Below are positions 22,061 through 32,774 of a stretch of DNA of 64,000 nucleotides, piece after piece (position 1 is the first letter of the stretch; every line of letters starts with the position of its first letter). The notes under the pieces are model-generated. The model was not told the origin of the DNA and did no database searches. It worked only from the letters and a program-made list of their open reading frames with translations. The DNA is from Thysanoteuthis rhombus (Eukaryota > Mollusca > Cephalopoda > Oegopsida > Thysanoteuthidae), in contig OY735215.1 in NCBI GenBank assembly GCA_963457665.1, positions 37,560,325 to 37,624,324 on the forward strand. Reading direction: 5' to 3'. The position numbers and the translations under genes were made by a program.

Positions 22061-23412
22061 CAGTACCGGTCAAAATAAGAGATTAATTTAGTCAAATGTA
22101 CTTTTTGTTAATCGTGCAGGATCTTGAAATTTATAGAAATCGTAGCTCTTGGTAGATACTTCTTGTCAAAGAAAGATTTTTTCGAAGGGGGTCACGGAAA
22201 AAAGTTAATCAAGGGAAATCATTATTTGAAGGAAAAGAAAAGGACAAAATAAGAGAACGGGTATACAATATAATTTTTTATGATGAATTTTTCAAAGAAA
22301 GTAATTATCAGAAATATCTTCTGTACACCACTTCCCACGGGACATTTCTTTCACAAATCTAGTGTTTTTCCATTCATCTTCGAATTTCCCCACGAATCTT
22401 CCACAAGTTCTCGATGGGATTCAAGTTGGGACTTAGTGCAGGCCATTTCATGACTTCAATGTTATTTTCTTATAAAAAATATTTAATTCGTTTAGTTGTA
22501 TGACAAAGGACGTTGATCTCCGTAAAAATGACTGGCTGGTCAGGAGATGCTTTTAAAGAGGGAAAAGCACGTTATTTCGTTCATATTCACCGTCCATTCA
22601 TTCTCAAGATAGGTCGAACACATCCAGACATAAACACCGTCAATGTCACGACTCCTCCTCCTCTAAGCTTAGCAGATATTTTTTTGTACCCATTTGTTTC
22701 ACTGTCGGTTGCACAAAGCCAAACTGTCTGCCGCCAGATCCAACTACATAGAATTTACTTTCATCACTGAAATGAACTTCTGTACCTTTTCCAACCTTTC
22801 CCAGCAACATGTCCATCCGAATATTCAAGGGTACAATTTCTATTTACTTATTTTACTTATGATAAGTTAAACAGCTGGAGAACAAGCTTTTAATCCAATC
22901 CCTTGAAAATCCTGTGTAGAAGGTATCATTCACGATATCTCACGTATTCATCTGGCTTTTGCTGGAACAAAAGATTTTGTTTTGATTTACAATTTTAGAA
23001 CTTACAAAAATACACTTTTGAACCGATCGAGCTCTCTTGAAACTGCGCAGAGAAACATGACATCTTTATCTTGACGATTTGTTGTCGAATGGCTGCAGTC
23101 ATTTTTAACTTGTTCTAGCATGTCTAGCAACTGGTGCAACACTGACAACATTGCTACTTATTGATTAGTGAGGTCAATATTTCTATATGCTAGTGAGAAA
23201 TATCTACAACGTGACAAAAACAAAACCATTCTCTCATCTTGTCAGCTGTATTTTTTTCGGCTGGAGGTCTTTCTTTAATTTCTATATTTCCATAACCACT
23301 TTCGAAAAAAGACAATTCTTATACAGGAAGTATACACCAACGGCTATGATTTCTATAAATCCAGTGGCAATTACTAATTAGAATTACATTTAACTAAATC
23401 GATCTCTCTCTC
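22061..23412 (-). mobile_element. Tc1-like DNA transposon, about 1.35 kb, decayed, long inverted repeats
   Basis: Terminal inverted repeats of about 110-125 bp are visible. The left is 22061-22184 and starts CAGTACCGGTCAAAATAAG. The right is 23303-23412, with matching blocks 'cgaaaaaa', 'cagga/gaagtat', 'aggctatgatttctataaat' and 'acattt-actaaat-gatctct'. Its outermost bases have been lost or overrun by a TA/GA run. The minus-strand transposase is recognisable in pieces: VHFSDESKFYVVG (first catalytic Asp region, 22646-22828), then KRIKYFL, ENNIEVMKWPALSPN, and LNPIENLWK (22392-22500). Several stops and frame changes interrupt it, so it is inactive. An N-terminal DNA-binding region is only weakly visible (22900-23150). 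Confidence 0.8.
22646..22828 (-). pseudogene. Tc1-like transposase fragment with FSDES motif
   Basis: This 60-codon open segment of the decayed transposase contains FSDESKFYV. Its aspartate is the first D of the DDE triad in Tc1-family transposases. GSGGRQFGFVQPTVKQMG follows, close to the family's G-D-GR-YVWR order. The upstream and downstream portions are out of frame. Confidence 0.75.
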
Positions 23413-23659
23413 ATATATATATATGTAAGTATATATATATGGATGTATGTGTGTGTAATTGGTGAATACTGTAACTGATACACATTAACAGTTTAAAAAG
23501 ACAACATCGCGCACAAGTATTTTTCAGTATTTGTACAGCATTTTCTGTAAGAAAGTATCTGCATAGTAGTAAAACTAAGTGTAAATTCTGCTTGTTTTAG
23601 TGGTTCTCTAACATCTGAAGTTTGTAGTGTATGGCTCTTGTATCAGGTGAGTTTGGCCG

Positions 23660-23803
23660 ACCCAACTCTAGATTGCTACGTGATCTCCAGCGAGAACCAT
23701 TGGCAACTATTGGTGAGAAGACTCAACGAATAATGATAATAATAATGATAATAATAATAATAATAATAATAGTAGTAGTAATAATAATGATAATAATAAT
23801 AAA
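23660..23803 (+). mobile_element. LINE-B 3' end with (AAT)n tail
   Basis: 'ctccagcgagaaccattggc' followed by 'aactattggtgagaagac', then an ATG/AAT tail, matches the 3' ends of LINE-B at 45340-45655 ('ctccagcggttaccaccaga', 'caactggtgtgaga') and at 56340-56489. Only the last 100 bp or so of the element is present. Confidence 0.6.
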
Positions 23804-24002
23804 GATAATCGCTAGAAACACAAAGAAGCTTACAAAAGGAAAACAAATGAAAAATGAATGAAAAACTCCTCATCTATTAGATCTCAGAGATATGAGAAGT
23901 AAAACAATTCCGCGGAGAATACTGAACACAAACAGAAGTAATCGCAGACGATACTATCTGGACACGACTATGCAAGGGACTTGTTAGAAGAGAAACATAA
24001 TC

Positions 24003-24602
24003 ACAGGTCTGGTTAGTCATTGAAAAGAAACTGTCAAGCGAGCAACGACATTTAACCGCAAAAAACTAGAGAAAAAATAGGAAAAGGGGTGATAGATCAT
24101 TAACCTTCTTCTCTCACCTTTTGTTGGGCAGTGATCGCTAAGAAAACAAGCATGAATAGTACCAGACACAAACTAAGGGATTAATTCAGCAAAACTTTGA
24201 AATGCAAACTCCCCTGCACCCAGAAAATTTTTTTTCTTGACATGATAAGGAGTAAATGTTTGAATTGTCAGCCCTCTAGCTTCACTGTACGCCTCATACA
24301 GACATCATGTTACTTCTCTCACCTTGTTAGGCAGTGATCGATAAAAATGTCTGAGTTTTGAAAAAGAGCCACGCAAATACTACCGGACAGAAAATAAGGG
24401 ATCGATTCAGCATAAACTTAGAATGCAAAATGAGACCCATAGGAAGTCTATTGGTGGATGAGTTCGGAAAACAAGAGAACAGTATTTTTGTAGACACAAT
24501 AAGGAGTAGATGGTTTAATTTTCGGAACCAGCCAGCAAGACCAACTACAAAAAATTGAAGAAACCCATGTTGGGGTTAACAGTTTGGTTGACAGCCTTGA
24601 AC
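24003..24602 (+). repeat. Rep-A copy 2, with internal duplication
   Basis: It starts CACAGGTCTGGTTAGTCATT and ends 'gaagaaacccatgttgg' and 'tttggttgacagcc'. The segment starting 'cttctctcaccttttgttgggc' (24107) is repeated starting at 24313 ('cttctctcaccttgttaggc'), so this copy is about 600 bp instead of 415. It may be two copies joined. Confidence 0.75.
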
Positions 24603-25147
24603 TTGTGACAGTAACTTAAAGGAAAAGTATTTTCCTCCGTGAATCTACAGAAGCTTGCAAAAGAGGGAAAATGCTCGAGTGTAGACATCGTATGCAAGTG
24701 AAAACTTGGCATACAATAAGGGTTTTACTATAAAAAGGAACAAACCCAAGAGGGCTGTATCAGTATAAATCGGGATATTTCCTTGAAAAAAGGGAAAATG
24801 TAAAATTTTTTGAGATTTTGGCGATGCCAACTGGAAACTAGATCACACCAGAGGAAGGAAATATTGTCTACCACGGGACGCTGCAGTTTTAGAAATAGAC
24901 AAAGAAAAAAAAAGCAAGAAAAATATCAGGACTTTACTGGAGAGCTTCTGATACCTTTGAGCCCGAAATAGTGTCTATGATAACTCTAAAAGCCAGGGAA
25001 AGAGACACGAAGTATATTATATCTTTGGAAGAATTTACACAAGCAATCTCACTGTGTTGTTATACAGGAATCGAGAAGACTTGCTGTCCCTTGATCCCAA
25101 TATGTCGTTCAGGTAAAATTGCTTATGCTGATACTAATGCAAATTCC

Positions 25148-25148
<1 letters not shown>
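24603..25148. other. Mostly unassigned; ends in (AAT)n
   Basis: 'gaagacttgctgtcccttga' at 25076-25095, some 50 bp before an (AAT)n array, resembles the LINE-B 3' end 'cttgctgtcactcagtcttc'. It could be another very short LINE-B end. The 89-codon frame over it runs into poly-Asn from the AAT array. Confidence 0.35.

Positions 25149-25212
<64 letters not shown>
25149..25212. repeat. (AAT)n microsatellite
   Basis: AAT array of about 64 bp, translated as poly-Asn on the plus strand. Confidence 0.97.
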
Positions 25213-25213
<1 letters not shown>

Positions 25214-25336
25214 CAACTCACCATTGCAGTCAATAATTAAACAATCGTAGCGTCAAGTTCTAAAGTCATCTGATAAATATATTGGATACATGTGGCCACT
25301 ATAAATTCTATGTATGACGTCACAACGAGTAAAATA

Positions 25337-25393
25337 TGATAATGATGATGATGATAATAATAATAATAATAATAATACTGCTCCTTTCCTCGT

Positions 25394-25428
<35 letters not shown>

Positions 25429-25442
25429 TTACTACTACTATT
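25337..25442. repeat. (ATG/AAT)n and (ACT)n microsatellites
   Basis: Two trinucleotide arrays are separated by about 20 bp. They produce poly-Val/Leu/Ser readings on the minus strand. A TGACGTCA palindrome lies just before, at 25315-25322. Confidence 0.95.
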
Positions 25443-25479
25443 TCAAAAAAACGAAATGAAATTGAGAGGAAATAATGTA

Positions 25480-25890
25480 ACCGAATGTTATAGAGATAGA
25501 ACATTTCTGGGATGAACAGTGGGATCTGAGGAAAGAACACAACAGAAAATTTGAATGGCTGACCGACTTGAAAAACGATTAACAAGCTGATCGAAGTATT
25601 GAAATTAACCCGGAGACCTGAAAAAGAACCCCTTGAAGAAAATTGCCAACTGGAAAGCTCCAGGGCACGATGGTTTGATAGATTCACAGCTATACACAAG
25701 ACACTTGCACGGCTGCTACACAAGAAGAAACCCTGGGGAGGATTGAGACAGGATAAACAACATCATCTCTTTCGGCTGTGTGTACCCTGAGAGGAAGTCT
25801 AGGGTCTTGTTGTCACTGAGTCTTCAGCAATGAGCACCAGGCACCTGGTGTGAACATTCGGCCAGATGGATGATAATAAAAATTCGTATT
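25480..25890 (+). mobile_element. LINE-B copy, internally deleted
   Basis: The plus strand reads EQWDLRKEHNRKFEWLTDLK, then after a frame change NWKAPGHDGLIDSQLY. This is the pre-RT 'W-K-PG-DG' block that opens the RT fingers of many LINEs. It then jumps at about 25780 to the LINE-B 3' untranslated end ('gttgtcactgagtcttcagc', 'ggcacctggtgtgaa') and a GATAATAA tail. Most of the RT and the endonuclease region is missing between the two parts. Confidence 0.7.
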
Positions 25891-25929
25891 AATAATCATC
25901 GACGTAACAACACAAATGGAGATTGTTGG

Positions 25930-26062
25930 AGTCCTGTCGGCTCTTGGATTTATTGAACAAGAAATGAAGAAAACTTCTATCGTTTGAAGCTGTCACAAAT
26001 AGAATTAGGCGTTTGGTTTGTCCTATGTTCACTTCTGAAATCGAAACGAGGCTCTGTCACCA
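25930..26062 (+). repeat. Coding-like repeated segment, copy 1
   Basis: 'gagtcctgtcggctcttgga', 'attgaacaagaa', 'cgtttgaagctgtcacaaat' and 'ggtttgt' match, on the opposite strand, the segment at 29873-30022. The reading is SALGFIEQE here and SALESIEQEQENK there, but this copy has stops. Family unknown. Confidence 0.6.
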
Positions 26063-27060
26063 TGTTGACTGATCATACACACCCGAACGTTGGTGGCCCA
26101 CTCCTACGCTTCGATTATCAGGATAATGGATTGGCGATTATTTCATGATTTCATCTTTTCGTTTCAGCGATTAGACCACATTAGAAAATACTCTCTACCT
26201 TTCTCATGACATCTTCTCAATTTCATTTGCTTCCCACGATTTCCATTCCAGAAATCTGTTACTTGTTTACTCTATTTACTGAATCATCTGTCATACTTCA
26301 GTGTCCCTTTGCCTCGTTGACGATCTCTTCTTGTTGACAACTAACAGATTCGGCTTTGATTTTCTTTGTTCTCTTTGGATTTCTTGACTTCCGTTACTTT
26401 CATCGAAGTTCTTCACTTTCTTTGTCCTTTTCCCTTTGATTCAGGTATGTTGTTCTTGTTTATGCGATTGTTACCTTTTCTGCGTTCAACTAAGCACTCT
26501 TATACTGCGTTCTTCTTCGTATTACCAAGTTCGTTAGGGAATTGTACAACGGCGATTTCACTTTTTTTTTTTAACCATTTACATTTGAAATGAAAGCAGA
26601 AAACTTGAACATTTCAAACTGAAAATCATAACTCATCGTTCGCTGTTTTATCAGAGAACTGAGGTTGAACATATCTGACGGCTTCAGGGGCATTATTCTC
26701 AACCTTCTGTGTCCGTGTGTTAAGTGATAGTACTATTAATAAAAGGTCAATTCAGATAGTATTTTACTTGATCTTAATACATTTAAAAACAAAGTATAAG
26801 TTAGGGTTAGTGTTTAGGGTTAGTTTATCAGTTACTTGTCCAAGAACTATACTTGCATGTGCAGCAGGCCTACTGTGTTATGCAGTACTTGATTATCAAC
26901 TATCTAATACGACCCCCCCCCAAATGCTTTGATGAAAAAAACTGAAAAAGAGTGCTGGATATGAAGCGGAAAAGGTAACAATTGCCTTTTCTTCTTTTTA
27001 AACAAACAAACAAACTGATTATCATTTTCTTTCAATCATTCATTCTCTTTCCTATCTGCT
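26063..27060. other. No recognised feature
   Basis: AT-rich sequence with pyrimidine-biased stretches from 26160 to 26570. Two TTAGGG-like hexamers (26805-26825) and a poly-C run (26909-26917) are present. No gene or shared repeat is visible. Confidence 0.45.
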
Positions 27061-27290
27061 GATTTCTCTCTCTCTCCCTCTCTCTCTCTCTCCCATCTTC
27101 TCCATCCACTTTTCCTCCTTTTAGGTTACCCCCCCCTCTCTTGCTCACCAGTCACTTCCTATCGTCTACTTCCTTTTCATTCTTCCTTCTCTCTTTTTTC
27201 CCACCCATTTCTCCTCACCTTTTTTGGTACCTCTTCTTTCGAGTCATTTCTCCCCACTCTCTTTTTTTTCACTGAGAGGGGTTTGCCGAA
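27061..27290 (+). repeat. Pyrimidine-rich tract
   Basis: CT-rich plus strand, including CTCTCT and CCCCCC runs. It is low complexity. Confidence 0.8.
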
Positions 27291-27725
27291 AACGGTCAAA
27301 TGCTATTCATTTACGTCACATTATTCACAGTGTAAACAACTTTCCAAGGACGTCTATCTCAAGTTTTATTCATTGGAACACAATTTTTCTATCAAATTTT
27401 GTTTTCTTTTCAATTTCCCTACGCAGAATAAAACAAACGTTTATTATGAAAAACTCAGAATGATATAAGTTTTCACAGTTTTTATCGACGTATGTTGCGT
27501 TGTCAAATGTGTGTTGAGATAACTTCTGATGCTCTTTAAGCTTTAAAAGTTGCCAGACGTACAACTATACAAACTGGCTACAAGCTAATTTATAGGATAT
27601 CGATAATGCCCCAACCCCGTTGCTCATAGTACGCTCATATAATATACATACTTTGTGATCTTTTGAAAGTTGCAAGTGTGGGTCGTCGTAATTCGCGTAC
27701 TTCGTAATTTGTGGACCACTTGTAT
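27291..27725. other. No recognised feature
   Basis: AT-rich, with overlapping short frames on both strands and no recognisable motif. Confidence 0.45.
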
Positions 27726-27727
27726 CA

Positions 27728-28137
27728 GACACTGTCAGCCAAAACTCTCAACCAAAATCGTCAACACAGGTTTCATCGGTTTTTAGGTTGGTCTCACGCG
27801 TACAGGCCGCACAAATGCAGCTAGGGGGCTGCAAATTTGAATATTCACTCTTTATCAAGCTTAAACTTTATTGATCCATGAGTTGGCTCCTGGCCACATT
27901 CACACTTTTTCTTTAGGATCTAAACAAATTCAAATTAGAAAAAAAACCCTCAAAAGGGTTTGAGGTTGACTTCTTTTTCAACGATCACTGCCCAAGAAAA
28001 GGCGAAAGAAGTAACTTACTCACCGATCATGCCCTCTCCTAATTTTTTGTTTGATCCTCTCAACACGATATGGTGCCAAAAGACGTTATCGATGAGACGG
28101 TTTCTATCGACTGACTAACCAGATCTCCTTTACCCTC
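27728..28137 (-). repeat. Rep-A copy 3, complete, minus strand
   Basis: On the reverse complement it starts 'gatctggttagtcagtcgat', continues 'aacgtcttttggcaccat', 'gttacttctttcgcc' and 'gggcagtgatcg', and ends 'gaaacctgtgttgacg' and 'ttttggttgagag'. Order and length match the plus-strand copies. It lies directly beside the Rep-E array. Confidence 0.8.
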
Positions 28138-28139
28138 TC

Positions 28140-28960
28140 TTACATAATATGCGGATGAAATTCGGAGAAATGAATTTATATATTCTCTTATGTCTGTTTG
28201 TTTGTCCACACACTCTCACTAAAAGTTATAAATAATTTTTAATGGAACTCTCATGACATTGAGGGCCATGGAAGAAGGGAGAACTGATCAAATTTTCCGT
28301 ATGGATCAAGGAATCTATATTCAATTAAACATGTTTTCTCACAATTGATCATCCCCAACTCGGCATGCTGCGAAAAGACGTTAATAACATGATGGTTTCT
28401 ATTGAATGAGCAATCAGACTACTCTCACACCCTCTTTCACATCTGCCAACGAAATTGAAATAGGTGAATGTATTGATCACACGCTATCTCCCAAAGTGAT
28501 CGATAAATTTTGATGAAATTCTCAAGAACGTTGGGCCACAGAGCAAGAAAGAACTGATTAAATTTTTAGTGCGGATCCAGAAATCTATTTTAAATTAGAA
28601 GATTAAAAAAAAAAGAATGATGTGTTCACTCATGTTTGTCCACAGAACAACTCCAAAATTATAGTGACGCTTCCTGTAAAGATTGGACAATGGGATATAT
28701 GCTGAGAAACAAATTATTAAATATTCGGTGCAGATCCAGGAATCTACGTTTTATACAGAAATACTTTCCTTGCACTTATGTATTTTCTCATGTTTGTCAA
28801 AGGAATCTTTCCGAAATTCTCTAGTGAATTGCTGTGCCGTGTCGTGTAAAGGTATGACACAGGCTACAGAAGAATTTATTACATTTCCGGCTGGATCCAG
28901 GAATTCTTATTCGTTTTAGGAATATTTCTTTCATATATCAAGACGATAATCCGAAAGTTG
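28140..28960 (+). repeat. Rep-E tandem array, about 160-bp unit, four copies
   Basis: Each unit contains 'gtttgtcca', 'aaattctc', 'gaactgattaaatttt', 'gtgcggatccaggaatcta' and an A/T-rich end. The 'ggatcca-gaatct' markers fall at about 28302, 28564, 28732 and 28892. The first gap is some 100 bp longer than the others because a partial Rep-A copy (28330-28427) sits there. Related but diverged units occur at 49165-49530. Confidence 0.75.
28330..28427 (-). repeat. Rep-A partial copy inside Rep-E
   Basis: On the reverse complement it reads 'gtctgattgctcattcaata', 'aaccatcatgttattaacg', 'tcttttcgcagcatgcc' and 'gttggggatgatcaatt', which is the first 95 bp or so of Rep-A. Removing it restores the roughly 160-bp spacing of the surrounding array. 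Confidence 0.7.
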
Positions 28961-29030
28961 AGAAAAAGAATACTTTAAGTTACCTCCCTTGAATTCAATG
29001 TACATTTTCTTTTTTTGGTCCAGTTTTTAG

Positions 29031-29276
29031 TTAATGTATGGCGTCGGTAGAGTTATGAGCTCTCCGGATGCTTTCTAGTTCATCCAATTCTGCTATTGCT
29101 CTTCTCCCTTCAACACTTACTTCGATGCCCTCTGCGAACTTCTTCAAAACTTCCAACCCATTTGTTTCTAACCTGCATTTCCTTTTTTTCCGCCTCAGCG
29201 ACTCCCGATCTGAGCAACTGCAGTCATGGAAATTGCAAATTATCTCCCCGGTCGTCACAAACCAACCCGTCAGCAC
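29031..29276 (-). CDS. Unassigned coding-like frame, helical/coiled-coil composition
   Basis: An 81-codon minus-strand frame opens after a good acceptor-like 'ccatgactgcag' and reads RRKKRKCRLETNGLEVLKKF, then AEGIEVSV, then EGRRAIAELDELESIRRAHN, before a stop. The composition is charged and helix-favouring, unlike the low-complexity frames elsewhere in the window. The order NGLEVL followed by a basic-acidic helix ending LDEL-SIRRA loosely recalls the C-terminal helix of the splicing factor YJU2/CCDC94, but I cannot establish homology. It could be one exon, a processed fragment, or chance. I rate coding status as uncertain and assign no function. Confidence 0.25.
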   Translation of the reverse strand: MLTGWFVTTGEIICNFHDCSCSDRESLRRKKRKCRLETNGLEVLKKFAEGIEVSVEGRRAIAELDELESIRRAHNSTDAIH

Positions 29277-29425
29277 AAATCCGTTGGCGCTGTCACGCTA
29301 CGTACGACCGCTGCCCGCCATAGACGGAGGCAATCACTTTTTATAAGGTACGATCAACCATAGCATCGTATGCGCCCCTGTCTGCGGGACAGCGACCCGA
29401 TTCCATTGGCACGGAAATGAAGACG

Positions 29426-29870
29426 ACAGGTCTGGTTGGTCTCCCGATATAGACCGTCACGTGACCAACGTCATTTGGCTGCATGCCGTGTTTGAGTTGA
29501 TCAGTTGGAAAATTGGAAAAAACAAAGCGGTAACCAATGAATGAATTACTTCTCTTGCCTTTTGCTGGGCAGTGATCACTAGAAGAAGTCCGAATTTTTC
29601 AAAAAATAAAGCAGAAAACAAATTTAAGCTTAAAAATCAATTTAGTATAAACCTACATTGCAGATTGGACCCTCAATTCAAAACCCCTTGGGAGAGGGGA
29701 ATTAGAAATGAAACAATTTTTCTCTAAACATGATAAGTGAAAGTTGAAATTTCTAGCCCTCAAGCTCCATCGACGTGGCCTATACGTATGATACATACAT
29801 TACCAGCCAGACCAATTCAAAAACTGAAGAAACTTATGTTGACAGTTTTGGTTGACGGTTTCTAAAATCT
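29426..29870 (+). repeat. Rep-A copy 4
   Basis: It starts ACAGGTCTGGTTGGTCTCCC, continues 'accgtcacgtgaccaacgtc', 'gcatgccgtgtttgagttg' and 'gggcagtgatcac', and ends 'ccagaccaattcaaaaactg' and 'gttgacggtttc'. This is probably the best preserved copy. Confidence 0.85.
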
Positions 29871-29872
29871 GG

Positions 29873-30022
29873 AGAGAATGTGACAACGCTCTGCTCTGAT
29901 TCCAGACGGGGATGTTGAACAAACCGCTTGCATGATTCTATTTGTGACAGCTTCAAACGGTACGAGTTTGGGGGTTTATTTTCCTGTTCTTGTTCAATAG
30001 ATTCAAGAGCTGACAGGACTTT
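29873..30022 (-). repeat. Coding-like repeated segment, copy 2
   Basis: The minus-strand frame reads SALESIEQEQENKPPNSYRL, KLSQIESCKRFVQ, then HPRLESEQSVVTFSP. It matches 25930-26062 in inverted orientation. In this copy the frame is open (part of a 104-codon frame, 29834-30148). I recognise no family. It could be the remnant of an unidentified mobile element ORF or a duplicated host segment. Confidence 0.5.
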
Positions 30023-32635
30023 AATTAGAATAACAACAATAAAACGCAACAAGAAAAAAAAAGTGCAGAAAATTGAAGAAGGCTGAATGAGAGGATGGCA
30101 AAATTTGGAATGAATGAACTCAACCAGTAAAGGCATTACTTTAGCCATTACATAATTTTCCCTTCGTCACTGCTAAGTACATGCATGGCCACGATTCTCA
30201 TTAATCCAACATCCATTACTGTAAATTAGCGTTGAAATATTTTTGGTTCAAGGCAATTTTTAGATTTAAAAAAAAAAAAACAAGCCTGCAAATTTTATGC
30301 AGTGATTGCAGCCGATTTTTAAAAACTAAACAGGTGAAAACAACCAGGAAAAAAGACCCATCACAAATGCAGCAAGCGATCCGAATTTCAAAGTATCTGT
30401 TTGTAGGTTCAAGTTTGTGCAATGGACGGAAACCTATTTTTAATAGCCAAAAAGTCTCTTTTTAAACTCTTATTCATTGCTTTTAAAAAAAAAATATTTA
30501 TTATTTTTATTTTTTTTTCTACTTACGTTTCATTCTTGGTCAACATTAGTTGCTGTCTATCATTGGTCAATAGTGGTTAGCAGTTGCTTGTAGGTATAAG
30601 TACTTAATGATTTCCTAACGACTGAGTTGCGCAGTTATCCATTATAATGCTGAGCCGGCTCTCAACTAAACCGATTTATATTTCTGTACAACCTGACTCA
30701 GGTATTGAACTCTAAACTTAGTTATGGTGCCAGTCTTTTTCTCTGATATTAATGTATATCTATGCGCTATCTAGTTCAGATATTGAACTAATGTCTTCCA
30801 GATGTTTACGACTGATAGCCTCGCAAAATGACCAAGTGGGGGCGTGGATGGAATCAATACCTGGGTCGATCGATTGAAAATCGATATTTGTAGTGATTAA
30901 AATTCAGAAACACTTACATGTGAAACTGAAGTGAATGATAACCGTTGTTGAAGCAAAAGTCTTGTTCGAACATGCTGCTTAGAATCGTTGCAGAAAGAGA
31001 AATCGATTTCGGTGGCCATCAATTAAAATAGAAAATCGATACTGATTTCGCTAATGAAGATGATACCTTGGAATACAAAGTTAAATTCAAGTGTGGCTTG
31101 CATTTTAAGTATGCTAAAAGCAATGCAAAAGTGGAGATCTCCCTTGACAGCAGCTAATAGTAATTATAATGTTCAAAAAGGAATGCGTCTTCAATGAAGG
31201 AAAGACATTTATTCTAACGGAACTAAGACCATCGCGAAACCACGCGTCTCAATCATACTCCAACAAAACCTACAATTCAGAGCCATTAAAATAGACACCA
31301 GCCACTATGCAGCAATATGATGCTCATACGCTTCGCTGGTCAGCATATTGTTGATTAGCTGACAAGACCTGTTTTTCCCAACTTTTTCGTGGCTCTTTTC
31401 CATATTTGCTGATCAAATAACTCGTGTGTCCCTCCGATGAAGGTAAGTTGCAATGAAGAATAATATCAAATAATTACTCCATTTTGCATATAGTCGGACA
31501 AGAGGTTTACTATCATACTACTGAACTGATCCTTTTTATAAAATAAGTTTAAGTTCATTATAATACACCTGCTGCTGAGTTATCCAAACAAACAGAACGA
31601 AATTACTGATCTTTGGTTGCGCAGTTATCCTCCGTCTTACATCACATATCCGAGCCTCCTTTGAATGAAAAATATTCACCACAACTTGTTTTTTTTTTTA
31701 CTCATTTTTACCTAATAACCTTACCCCCTTGGATTGATCCAATTTCTCTCTTTGGGGTGTTTCTCCCGGTCGGAAACCACAGGACTAGACTATAGTTTGT
31801 CTTATTTAGGCAGGGTTAGATAGATCAGACTATTATAACGAAACTCCTACTATACGACAGGAGTTTCAGTGAAGCATTCCGTCACATTTTACTGATTTAT
31901 AGTGTCGTTGATGTTTATATCGGCTCTAATATCATCAGCGCAATCTTGACTGATCAATATTATCTAAACCTTACTTACGTTCAGGATCAGTAGCTAAAGG
32001 GGACGAACAACTTGCGTTGTCAACTCCTGTTAAAACCTCTTGACCTATTGTTTCCTTCAACGATAATCTCCCAAATTCAACGCACAAACACTCAAATAAG
32101 CCTTTGTCAAATAGAACCTAGATAGAGATATCGTCACAATAGTAGATGGAGTGCTGTGTATATTCTAAATTCATAAGAGAACTAATTTTATGTGTTCACT
32201 TTAATAAGTGGCCTGATCTTTTCAATCCATTCGTAGATTAATGCTGCCCCCCCAATCTTTCATAATAGGAACAGTCCAAAATGCGGACCGTTTTTATTGG
32301 ATGATATGTACTCTCACAGAAGACCGCATCGTTCTAAATATTGTGAGAGAACTGGTATATTACCCTTGCAAAGAATGGTGCCATGCATTTCTAATGTCCC
32401 ATTTTAGGAGAGTCGATTTGAATATAAAATTGTCGATATGCCAGAGTTCGGCCAGTCAACGACTCGGGTGTAGAAAAAGGAATGTCCCATGGGTTACCAG
32501 TTTACAAAAGTCAGCATTCCTGAGATTTGCTTTGTTGGTTTGGGAAGTAAACACTGTTTGAAGTAAAGACGGCGAGATAAAAAAAAATTCATTGACGGAA
32601 TCGTGTCGGGGAAAAAAAACTAATAAGAGTACTCT
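30023..32635. other. No recognised feature
   Basis: About 2.6 kb of AT-rich, apparently single-copy sequence. 'gttgcgcagttatcc' occurs twice (30626 and 31617), suggesting a decayed dispersed element. A 106-codon plus-strand frame at 32241-32561 has normal amino-acid composition but no motif that I know. No SINE or LINE signature was found. Confidence 0.4.
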
Positions 32636-32639
32636 ATAG

Positions 32640-32774
32640 CAGTGATTCCCAACCTTTCCGTTCGTCTATGATCCTTGGGCAGACTCGCAGGTTTCTATTG
32701 ACCCCTGAAAATTAGGGATCTAAAATTCATAAAATTATGTTAACTTTACTAATGAGCAAATATGCTTTGAAATG
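32640..32774 (+). mobile_element. hAT-type terminus
   Basis: CAGTGATTCCCAACCTTTCC, followed by 'ccttgggcagactcgcaggt', is typical of the terminal region of hAT elements (CAGTG-TTCCCAACC). Its other end was not found, because a LINE-A copy follows directly. Confidence 0.6.

Noticed and set aside
26800-26830. TTAGGG-like hexamers, possible interstitial telomere repeat
   Set aside because: There are only two or three hexamers interrupted by other bases; expected by chance.
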